A DNA stretch of 64,000 bases, from assembly GCA_000708835.1 (NCBI GenBank), contig DF237398.1, positions 1-64,000 on the forward strand, written 5' to 3'. Every line of letters starts with the position of its first letter. The stretch's first letter is position 1. This document shows positions 36,001 through 48,000 of this stretch, piece after piece. This DNA comes from Klebsormidium nitens (lineage: Eukaryota > Streptophyta > Klebsormidiophyceae > Klebsormidiales > Klebsormidiaceae). The notes beneath the pieces were generated by a model. The model was not told where the DNA came from and ran no database searches. It saw only the letters and a program-made list of their open reading frames with translations. A program made the position numbers and the translations under genes.

Positions 36001-39000
36001 TCGACGTCGCTGTCGATGTGGACGCCCGAAATTGACCACCGTCCGCCTTCCTCCCTGTCAAGGTGGTCCGTGTGGAGCGACATCCGCGACACGATCGACG
36101 CGTTCAAGAAGACGATGCCGCTTATCATCGACCTGCGCAACCCCGCCATGCGGCCGCGGCACTGGCAGCAGCTCATGGACGCCGTCGGCGCGCAGTTCGA
36201 CCCCAACTCCGCGGCTTTCACGCTCGCCAAGGTGCGGGGAATGCTCAAACCTGCGCATTCTGTCGAGTCGTGCCAGTACAGTTGTTCAGTCACAGCCTTG
36301 GAGCAAAGGACTGGCTTTGCGGCAGATAGGGATAGTCGCTTCGATTCACAACGCCACAGATGTTCTTCGAGCTCCTAAGTGAGTTTTCCGTCGACTTTGC
36401 GGAATCACTAAGGTCCTGAAATACCCTAAAAACACTTCCCGATCCTGGAGCCGTGGCTTCCGGTCCATCGGAGGCTTTGGAGAAAACGGCCGTCCCAACT
36501 TTCTTCAGAACTACCAGCGAGTCTCCAGCGCGAAACCTTTGCCCGCTTGCACAAGCAACGCGGCTGCGGCTGCACAGCGACGCTCAGACACTTGTACCGA
36601 ATTGAATCATACTCGAACAATCTGATACATGAACCGGCCCGACCCCCGAATCCTGAGCCCTAGACTGTAAATCCCGAACTGTCCGCGCGGCGCAGGTGAC
36701 GGAGCTGCGTCTGGACATGCTCCCGGAGCCGGTGGGCGAGCTAAGCACCAGCAGCAGCAACTCAGATTCCCTCGAATCCAGAATCTGTAAAACCTCCAGA
36801 TCCTTCGCGCGCCCAGGTGACAGGGTTGCGGCTGGACATGCACACGGAGCTGGTGGGCGAGCTTAGCACCAGCAGCAACAACGAGCAAATCTAATTGAGA
36901 AAGAATCCAATTGATATATAAACCTAAAATCGTCCAATTTCGCGCGCGCGCAGGTGACGGAGCTGCGGCTGGACATGCACGCGGAGCTGGTGGGCGAGCT
37001 GAGCACCAACAGCAGCAAGGAGATGGCCATCGAGCAGTCGCTCGCCGCGATCGCGGCCGCGTGGACCGACCTCGTGCTGGATATGGTGCCGTACAAGGAG
37101 ACGCACAAGGGCGTCTACAAGCTGCGGGGCACGGAGGACGTCTTCGCGGCGCTGGAGGTGGGGGGATGACGTCATCCTGGCGTCAGCTCGGGTTTTGCGA
37201 GGTCTTCTTCTTTAGAGCTACTTACCTGCAAGAAGGGCCTTCGGGTTTGAATGATGGAGTAGATGATTGCAAGGAGGAAAGCGTCAAAAGGCGTCGCTAT
37301 GCTGACGGTTCTGGGCGATGATTCAGAGAACGTCAGCAAGGACATCCGATCAGAAGCTGCCATCCAACTTGTGTGGTAATACTTCTTGACCTGAGCAGAA
37401 AATCTCAAGCATCTGTTCTCAAGTTTTGTGCGACAAGCCGAGGCGGACAACCACAGTAGATAGTCCCAGATGTCCGCGGCACAGAGTTCCTTCTTTGCTC
37501 TTTTCGGAACAAGGCCACGTCCCGACAGACTCTTGACAGACAGATTTTTGATACCTCTGGGTTTTTCGCCTCTCATTTGATGCGCATGCGACGTCCGATC
37601 AATTCAGACCATCTCACCGAATTGAGCGAAGCTTCAGAGACTTGTCATGTACCAGAAAACAAAACCACTCCTCTCCCCCCCTCGCAGGACAACACGGTAA
37701 CACTGTCCACCATGAAGGCCAGCCGCTTCTACCTAGCGTTTGAGAAGGAGCTGACGTACTGGGAAAAGTCGCTCGCCCACGTGTCCAACACGATTGAGAT
37801 GATCCTGCAAGTGCAGCGCCAGTGGATGTACCTGGAAAACATCTTTGTGGGCAGTGAGGATATTCGAAAACAGCTGCCCGGAGAGTCGGCCATGTTCGAC
37901 TCCGTTAACACCGCGTTCGTCGAGGCGATGAAGGGCCTGTATGAGACCAAGAACGTGCTCAAAGGTGGGTCGTTAGATTGCTCTTGGTGTTTTGGAGAGA
38001 CGGATTGGTCTTCTTATGGCACTTTGTAATGATGATAGGGGACTTCGTAGAGATCATATTCACTGCTGAAAGAAGCGTTTTACTTGGAAGCGTCAAAGAC
38101 TGGTCTGGATACTCACACGGCTCCTCAATCCTTTCCACATGGTTTCAATCGTTGAAACAAAGGCACTACTGCTTTTCAAGCAAACTGCAAAGGACCCAAA
38201 GCTCCCCTAAACCATGTTGTCCCACGGCTACCGTGGTGCCGAGCGCTGCTGCAAGAAACGCGTCCGTTTTCCGGCCCCGTTCCGGCGGGCTCCGTCACAT
38301 GACACCTGCTTTCACCATCCGCAGGCACGACGGCGCCGGGGCTGCTGGAGGGCCTGAACGACATGGACGGAAAACTAGAGCGGATCCAAAAGTCGCTCGA
38401 GAACTACCTGGAGAAGAAGCGGCAGCAATTCCCGCGCTTCTACTTCCTCTCCTCCGACGACCTGCTGGAGATCCTGGGCCAGGCCAAGGACCCGCTCAAC
38501 GTCCAGGTGCGCGCGCGCGCGCGCGCGTTTTGTGCTCATAAGGCATTCAGGGGACTTGTGCGGTGTGCTGCGCTTTTTGTCTTGTGTGGCTCTGGAAACA
38601 TTTCGCTTGCGAAGCGTAAGGTGTCTTAAGAAGCAGTGCATTCTCTGTGCGAGTCCGGGGACCAGCTTTGATAGTGCTTGACGACTAGGTATCCATTGTA
38701 CTGCCAAATTTTCGTACTTCTGGCAAACGGAGCATACTGAAGACAATGATGGATCCCTGAGCACTGCGGTTCTCAACTCTGAATAACCGGTTTGCAAGAG
38801 CTATTCACTCTTAAAGAGAAAGTCAATTGCCGGTACGCATAACATCAAATCCGAGCGATCGGTCTCCCTTACCTCTGCCCTCTCTTACCGCAGCCGCATC
38901 TCAAGAAATGTTTCGAGGGGATCAAGAAGCTGGAGATGCACACCCCCGGCGCGGACGGGCGGCGCCACACGGAGGCGACCGGCATCTTCTCCCCCGACGG

Positions 39001-42000
39001 CGAGTACCTGCCGTTTTCGTCCCCGGTGATCACCGAGAGTCGCCCGGAGGAGTGGCTCAACAAAGTGGAGGCGGCCATGTTCGCGACGACCAAGAAGCAC
39101 CTGTTTAAAACGTTAGAGGAGAGCCGCGGGAGCAAGAAGGAGAAGTGGCTCAAGGACAACCCGGGCCAGTGCGTTATCACGGCGGGCCAAGTGGGTGCTG
39201 GGACAGAATTCGTGACTTTGTACAGAGGACCTGAAATTAGCATGACACACAAGTTTGAGGTCAATGTGGTGAAAAGCTACAGGTATCTAGACTTTCGAAT
39301 TGATACTGTCGCCGAGCAGCGCAATTTGCTATCACAGAGGGTAATCAGCGTTACGCGGGCGCTTTCTTTGCTGCTTGAGATCAGACGCCTTCTGACTCAT
39401 TCTGTTTTATCCTTTTCAGGGTTCACGATTTTAAAATTTTTGAGCTTTGTGCCCCATCTTTGCCACATGGATGTTAACTCGTGAACTACTGGGTATGAAG
39501 AAGACGGTTCTGTTGCCTTCCCTCCTAGGCTTTTGGATTCGACATCGTCTTATTCTCGTTGTTCGTGCCATGTGCAGATCGTGTGGACTAACGAGTGCGA
39601 GCGCGCGCTCGCGGACCCCGAGAACAGCCGCGCCGCGCTGAAGCTGCTGAAGAAGAAGTGGGTCAGCTACCTCAACAAGCTGACGGCCGTCACGCGCAGC
39701 AAGCTCTCCAAGATCGACCGCCTCAAGGTGGGGAGTCTGACAGACACAAGCCAAGTTTTTCCAACCTGCCTATATTCTGCTTATTTTGGCCTTCAAGTCG
39801 CTGCAAAGCAGAAGAAGCCAGTTCGACATAACACTTTTATGCGCATGTGAAACTCTGGCCAATGCAAAGTCCCCATGACCCGATTCGGGCCCCTAACTTG
39901 GGCTGCGAAGAAGAAGGTTGGGAAACTCTGCAGATCTGTTACGCTGATATCTTGCGTGTAGTGAAGCCGGCAACAGAAGAAGGACTCTAGTAGTACGTTT
40001 AACTTTGCATTAGAATAGAAGTCCAAATTAGAAGCTCACGTCTGCTGACGTGTGCAGACGGTGTCGCTGATCACGATCGAGGTGCACGCGCGCGACGTGA
40101 TCGAAAAGCTGGGCAAGGTGGGCTGCTCCAGCCCCAACGACTTTGAGTGGGCGTCGCAGCTGCGCTTCTACTGGGACAAGGACGCCAACGACTGCATCAT
40201 CAAGCAGGCGAGTTGCCTTGATTCTTTTAAACCCCCAAAGTTGCGGATCCTCCACTGCACCCAAACAACTTAGTCACCAGTTCGAGGAAATTTCGTGTAC
40301 ATAGATCATTCTGGCAGCAATGCCAAGAGGAAGTCAGAAACTGGGACATAGAAAGCGAGCCTCCGTAACACGGCCTTGACTGCATTGCTAAGTAGCCTAG
40401 CATCAAAAATTTGACCGCAACCTTCAGCTCCAACACCAGATCTTGACTCTTATACAGTGTTTGGGCCCTCTGCAAAGCTCCGCGTACACAGCAGGGGTCC
40501 AACCATTTACAGGCTTCATCTTGCAGCCTTACAGCTTTATACAACTTTTTCGAACGTCTTCGGGTTAAAACGCAAATCGCAAGCTGTCTTAACCCATAGT
40601 TTTCTCGCGCAGGTCTTGTCGGTGTTCGTCTACGGTTACGAGTATCAGGGCAACAACGGTCGTCTGGTCATCACCCCCCTGACGGACAGGTGGGAGGCTT
40701 TCCGGTTACCTGAACTGCTTTTTCGTTGCAAAGCAGGGCGCAAAACCTGCTCCTCGGGATCCCCCGATGTCTGTTGCTGTAGATTGTTTCCGTCCGCATC
40801 TTCCATGCTGGCCTAGCCTATAACGACGCCCCAGATCTACTTCGTTCACTGGTTCGTGGACCCTGTTGATGCGTTTGTTGGATATCGGCTTTTTCAATCT
40901 GGGGCGCATGAAGCATGGCCAATGATGATCATTCTGTACCTTCAGGTGTTACATGACACTGGGAGCCGCGCTCTTCACCAGACGAGGCGGCAATCCGCTG
41001 GGCCCCGCCGGAACCGGGAAGACAGAGACCGTCAAGGACTTTGGAAAGGCTCTCGCGAGGTGGGCTGCTACCAGAACTTTATAACTGCTTCTTATGTAAC
41101 ATAGGGGTTTTTGCCCGGGTTTGATGGTCGTACTTAAAAGCTGGTCCTTTCTGTCTGGCTTGAAATTTTCGGTGTTAGCTAGTCAATTGGACCGGGCACG
41201 GCGCGCATATCTGGCGCGCGCGCGAGCGAGCGATCGGGGCCGCCTAATTCTCCCTCTTTTGTTGACCCAGGTACGTGATCGTGTTCAACTGCTCGGACGG
41301 CGTGGACTACAAGATGACGGGCAAGATGTTCTCGGGGCTCGCGCAGACGGGCGCCTGGGCCTGCCTCGACGAATTCAACCGTATTGAGGTCGAGGTGAGC
41401 GCCGACGTTCTGCGTGCTTGTGACCGCGTCTTCCTCTGCAGCCACTGAAATCTTTGCAGCAGAGTTGGGTTAAGTAGGCAGAGCATCACTTTCTTGAGAT
41501 TATATACTGCTACAATAGCTATTCGGCACTCCCTGCCGCAGGCTGTGCGTTTCAATACCGTTGAGAAGGGGCGGTTCTCTGCCAGATTTAGATTGCGGCG
41601 ATCAACGGTTCCCCGTAATAAAACCCTCTAGTAAGTGCACGAGAAAGCTTCCAGTTGCCGCATCGAAAGCCGCGTACAGTCTCTTGATAAAGAGCCGCTT
41701 CTAAAGCGGCCCCCCTCAAACTGAAATTTCCGTTTCCTATGCAGGTGCTCTCCGTGGTGGCTTCTCAGATCTCGTGCGTCATGGGCGCCATCAAGGCCGG
41801 CGTTCCGCGCTTCGTGTTCGAGGGGACGGAAATCCGGCTCATCCCGACGTGCGGAATCTTCGTGACCATGAACCCCGGCTACGCCGGACGGTCCGAGCTG
41901 CCGGACAATTTGAAGGCCATGCTGCGTCCGGTGTCCATGATGGTCCCCGACTTTACGCTGATCGCGGAGATCATGATGTTCTCCGAGGGCTTCCAGTCCG

Positions 42001-45000
42001 CCAAGGTGAGGCCTCTGCGAGGTTTTGCCCTCAGGCTCACATGAAGTTCGTTTTAGAAAGCAGAGAACTAGAAGAGGCGGGGTTTCACTTCTCCAGTGTA
42101 ATTTCAATAGCGGTTCGTTTCGATTGAGCTGCAGCTGATCCATGGTGCCAGAAAAATTCGAAAGTCTCGAAACTCTAGCCTCCACAAATTCTCTCGTGGA
42201 ACAATATTTACCTCTTCGAAACCAATCGACCCCACCGTGAACCCTGACCTTCAGATTCTGGTCAAGACGTTCACTTTCATCCTGGGTATCCAGCCAGCAC
42301 TAGCTGTGTTCAATGCCACTTCTTGTAGGTTTCATCTGATTCCGCCATTGCGCCCACCTTAGAAGCTTCATAATTTCTACTAACCGCTTCCCAAACCCCC
42401 GTTGTCCAGATCTTGGCCAAGAAGATGATTGCGATCATGGAGCTGAGCCAGCAGCAGCTGTCGAAGCAGGACCACTACGACTACGGCCTGCGCTCCTTCG
42501 TCATCCCCATCAGCCGCGCCGCGGGCGCCATGAAGCGGACGGACCCGGACGCGTCCGAAGAGGTGAGAGCGTCCGAACTCAGGACACTTTCCAGGGTGTA
42601 TTTTGCCACGATTTCAGAATTCTGGGGTCTTGGGTCAGAAAGCTATAGAAGGCCTTTCTGATTGCGCGGCTGACTTCCTTGTCGTTGCTAAAGGATCCTA
42701 ACGAGCTTGTGAGAGAAAAGAGACTGAAGTGCGTTTAAGGAGGGTGATCTTTACCGGAGCAGCGAAACCGTGCTATGTGGATATGATGGTAATGCAATGT
42801 GAAAGGAAACAGAATCACTAAAACAAAGGTAGATGCCACCCTAAGAACCGTTACTGGAAGGGGGCGGAAGCGGAAAGCCCTAGACGCGCGTGTCAGCGGT
42901 GTAACTTTTCAAAACGGAAAAGTCAACTTTGTTTTCAGTCGCTTTCAATGAGCGCTCTATTTGCCGCCCCCAGGTGATCATGTACCGCACGATGAAGGAC
43001 CTGATCATGCCCAAGCTGGTGTACACCGACCTGCCGCTCTTCATGAGCTTGCTTTCCGACCTGTTCCCGGGGGTCGAGATCGCCGCTGTGGACGGGGGGG
43101 CACTCCGGAGAGCGCTCGAGGAAGAGCTGCTCGCCGCGGGGCTGCAGGTCGTGCCTGCGTTCGTCACCAAAATCATTCAGGTGCGTCAGCAGAGCTGTTT
43201 GATACCGGACCTCCACATAGGACCATATGCAGGAATAATCGGATCGATGCATAGGGGCGATGATTTGAAGGTCAGAAAAGACTGTAGTGCTTTTTTGACA
43301 GTGGATTCACCGGTCGGAAACTGGTTCTCTGAAGAAGGAAGCCCCCGAACTGCAATGCTGACCAAAACTTGCCTCCAGGGGATAAATTGGTTCCCATAAT
43401 AAATGTTCAGCGTAGCTTTCTATGTCTCTGAGTAGCTCTCACTTATGCGTAAGTAGCGTCTTGGGTTCTCTACTCTGGCTTCGAACAGTATACTCGCCTA
43501 TACATTGCAGTTTTCGGGTTCCATGATTTCGATTTCCCTGCTCGTTGAATACTTCCCTGTAGAAGAAGAGTTGATGGAACAAGTGATCGAAGAATTCCCC
43601 TGAGAGACTACTCTCAGCAAGGAATCTACGTACGTGCCAGCTGCTCACTCTTACCGGCGACCTCCTTTTCCAGATCTACGACTGCAAGGTCGCCCGCCAC
43701 GGCAACATGATCGTGGGCAAGACCGGCTCCGGCAAGTCGGAGGCCTGGAAGTGCCTCACGCGCGCGATGGCGCGCCTCAAAAAAGAAGGCCTCGAAGACT
43801 TCGAGCGCGTCCACGTATACCCCATAAACCCGCTCGCGCTCAGCAACAACGAGCTGTACGGGGCCTTTGACGAGGCGACGCACGAGTGGACGGACGGAAT
43901 CCTCGCGCGCATCATGCGCGAGGTGTGCAAGGACGAGAGCTCGGACCAGAAGTGGATCCTGTTCGACGGGCCGGTGGATACGCTATGGATCGAGAGCATG
44001 AATACGCTGCTGGACGACAACAAGCTGCTGACGCTGCTGAGCGGGGAGCGCATATCCATGCCGGCGCAGGTGGGCAGTCTTTGGAGTTTTAACATTAGGT
44101 CTGGAACAGTCTTGCAGCTCGTTATACTTCCAATGACCCCTGAAGTTCAGGTTTCGTGCGACTTAGTGAAACTTCGTCATCACGCTGGGCAGCTCCAGCG
44201 TTTTGAGATCCCCCAACGACGTACTGTTTCAAGGTTTTACGTCCTGAATTGGGCGGATCCCAGTGTTTCCGCTTCAAACTCCAGTTTCAGATGCAGGGCT
44301 TGGAGAAAACATACAGGGCTTCGCTTTACTAGGATCCAGGACTACGAGAGAATCACGCGGCTTTCTCATCCATGAAATGCTCCAAACTGCTTCTGCACAA
44401 ACACGTCACTTTCCGTCTCGTTGAGCCTTTCCCGATAATTCAACTGCTGACCAACCCATTTGTCACCCGACGCATTCCTCTGGGCAGGTATCCATTCTGT
44501 TCGAGGTGGAGGACTTGTCTCAGGCATCCCCGGCCACAGTCTCCCGGGCGGGCATGATCTACCTCAACGTGGAGGACCTCGGCTGGTGGCCCTACGTGAC
44601 GTCATGGCTCCAGAAGAAGCAGGCCGCCGGCGCGGACCAGGTTCTAGTGGACACGCTCAAGGTGCGCGCGCGCTTACGTTACAAGTTTGGAACCGATTCT
44701 TGTCGAAGCGGATCAGAAACTGTCTATGACCGCGTAGGCAGCTCAAAAAAGCAGTATTAGAAAGCAAGCTTTGTCGGATACTCAAACGTTGCAGCAACGA
44801 AGTTCTCCTTCAAGCGCCCTGAAGTAGGGTGATGGATTCTTATAAGTCGCCTGCGGATGCCGCGATACCGTTGCCACTGAAGCCCACACTTGCTCTCTGA
44901 TGTGCGCGCCTAACCCCTCTGCTAACCACCTCCCTAATCCTCTTCTCACAGCGCATGATGGAGAAGTACGTCGAGGCCACGTCCGAGTTCCGCCGCCGCG

Positions 45001-48000
45001 AGTGCCGCGAAACCGTGCCCATCGATAGGCTCAACGGAGTCGTCTCCCTCTGCACGCTTTTCGACGCGCTCGCGACGGCCGAGAACGGCGTCGCGGCCGT
45101 GGAGGGCGATCACTACGTGCCGATGATCGAGCTGTGGTTCCTGTTCAGTCTCATCTGGAGCTTGGGCGCGAGCGTGGACGAGGACGGGCGCAAAAAGTTC
45201 GACATGTTCCTCAAGGAGCAGGACGCGCGGTGAGGCGGCCGCGGGGTGGCTTCTAATTTAAGCGTTTGAGAAGGGTTTAGGCGTTTGTAACTTGGGGGTT
45301 GTAGATTGCGCGTTCAGGTCAAAGTACCGACCGTCTCAGACGGAGAGAGCTTCCGTTGAAACCTGCTCTGGTACGGTGGGATGCTTGCAGCATGACCTCC
45401 GCATGCGTAATCCAGACGTTGGTGTCATGTTCCGTTTAATAACAGAAGTTCACAAAACTTTGTCCCAGATTGCCTCGAGTGTACCCTTTTATGGAATTCC
45501 AGCACTTCGTAGCAAATGAAATTTACAATTCTTACCACACGCATCAAGTGTTGAGGTCAAAAAACTTTCATCCTTATTAAGACCATGTTCCAAGCGCTAA
45601 GCCCCACAGAATTGAAACCCTAGTTTTCCGCCGTCCGCAGCTTCCCGACGTCCGAGACGGTGTACGAATATTTCGTGGACCCGAAGCGCCACGGGTGGGC
45701 CCCCTGGGAAGAGAAGCTGTCCGCCAACTTCCGGCCCGCGCCCGACGCGCCCTTCTTCAAGATCGTCGTCCCGACGGTCGACACGCGGCGTACGGAATAC
45801 GTCCTGCGCGCGCTCGTGCTCGCGAACAGGCACGCGCTCGTCGTCGGCAACGTGGGCGTCGGCAAAACCCTGATCGTGCAGGGGGTTTTAGGCGCGCTCC
45901 CCGAGGGCCGCGCCGCGATGACGATCAACTTTAGCGCCCAGACTAGTTCAAATAGTCTGCAGGACACGATCGAGGGACGGTTAGAAAAGCGGACGAAGGG
46001 GGTGTTTGCGCCCGCCGGGGGGAAACGGCTAGCGTGCTTTATTGATGATCTGAACATGCCGAAGAAGAGCCAGTTCGGGTTCATGCCGCCGCTGGAGTTG
46101 TTGAAGCTGTGGGTGGACAACGGGTTCTGGTACGACCGGCAGAAGCAGGAGGTGAAGCAGATCAAGGACATGCAGGTGGGCTCGCAGTCTTGACTTCTAC
46201 GTTGAGATCTGATTCCTTTCATGTTTGGGATGTGAAAGTTCTGTAAAACTAAATTTCTGGGCCATCAAGGGTCTACGAAACCTGTCCATCGGACCCTGGA
46301 GTCAATGAACAGAGTCTTACAGGCTGTCTCTGTCGTTCAAGCTCAGTTTGCTAGGCTCTATGCTATGCTTGATACCGTAAGGCAACTACCGGTAGTATTT
46401 ACCGTTGCTAGCCTTGTGATAAAGCAGAGACGAACTTCATGTTCCGTGTCATGTGAAAGCCCACATAGCAGCCAACTTACCAGGCCTTTGTTACGTGTCA
46501 CAAGCCATTGGAGTCGCAAATCAAGGTTGACAGGTTTCTCCCCATTCCTTTCCCCCTGCAGCTCCTGGCGGCGATGGCCCCCCCCGGCGGCGGGCGCAAC
46601 GCGTTCGGCCCTTTTTTCACCGCTCTTGAAGCTGCTACATCCTAGCAAAAACAATCTCCAAACAATTGCAACTCTTCGAAAACCCCCCCTTTTTTCCCCG
46701 CAGCTCCTGGCGGCGATGGCCCCCCCCGGCGGCGGCCGCAACGCGTTCAGCCAGCGCGTGCAGGCGTGCTTCTCGCTCGTAAACGTGACCGCCCCGAGCG
46801 ACGCGCAACTGAAGCGCATCTTTGGGACCATGGTCAACGCCAAGCTCGCCGACTTTGCTGACGACATCAAGCCCATGGGTGACGCACTCACGCAGGCGTC
46901 GATCGAGGTGTACAACACGATCACGGCGGAGCTGCTGCCGACGCCCAGCAAGAGCCACTACCTGTTCAACATCAGGGACCTGGCAAAGGTGGGTAGAATG
47001 AGTGTGACGCGCTAGAAGGTTGCAATGTCAGGAATCTATCCAAGTTTGCCATCACCTTATCGATACGCTTAGAATCGAAATCAGTACTATAGGCAGCTTG
47101 CGGAGTGTGTTGTTTACTGAACTGCTCCCGGAACCGAAATAAAGTCCTTTCAAGTTTCTGCAGCCTTGGAATCGGTCCTTTTGGCGGTGAACTGAATTTG
47201 CACAGAACTGGGTTTCCAGAGTGACTGTCAACTTGATTGGTAAGTTCAATGAGCGCAGAGGCCCTGTAAAACGGAGGCTCAGATTAGAACGCCTCGTATG
47301 TTCGCTTCTCGCAGGTGGTACAGGGCCTCCTGCAGGCCTCGCGCGGCTACTACGACAGCAGGGAGTCCATGCTCCAGCTCTGGTGCCACGAGTGCTTCCG
47401 CATTTTCGGCGACCGCATGTGGGACAAGGGCGACAAAGCATGGCTCCAGAACCAGCTCAACGGTCGCCTCATCGCCGCCTTTTCCACCGACTGGAAGGCG
47501 ATCAACGGGGACGGGGCCATGCAGCCGTTCGTCAGTTTCATGCGACCGGTAGAGAATCCCCCGTACGAACCGGTCGCAGATTTCCCGGCCCTGAAAGAGG
47601 TGCTCCAGACTAAGATGGAAGACTACGGACTAGAGCCCGGGGCGAAAGTTATGGATTTGGTCTTGTTCCGAGACGCGCTGGACCACGTGTGCCGGATCCA
47701 CCGGGTGCTCATGCAGCCACGTGGCAACGCGCTGTTGGTCGGCGTGGGCGGGAGCGGGCGGAAGAGCCTGGCGCGGCTGGCGGCATACGTCGCAGAGCTC
47801 AAGGTGAGCAGAATCGTCCAAAAAAGTTGCTCAATAAGCCAAATACTACATGTTTGGAACGAGGGTGAATCTTCTCAGATTCAGCTTGCCTGGCTAAGTA
47901 CACCCTGTAACCCCGTTAACCCGTAACCCGGTACGGTTAAGGATGTTTCTTTGCGTAGGCGCAGATCCCTCGTCTCTAAGAAAGGGCGTCTCCAGACTTC

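Noticed and set aside
42255-42290. Possible echo of exon 31 (cagattctggtcaag)
   Set aside because: Only about 15 bases resemble exon 31 and similarity fades at once; too short to claim.
46305-47015. 236-codon plus-strand frame
   Set aside because: It strings together intron 36, the exon 37 echo and exon 37; only 46704-46988 is supported as coding.
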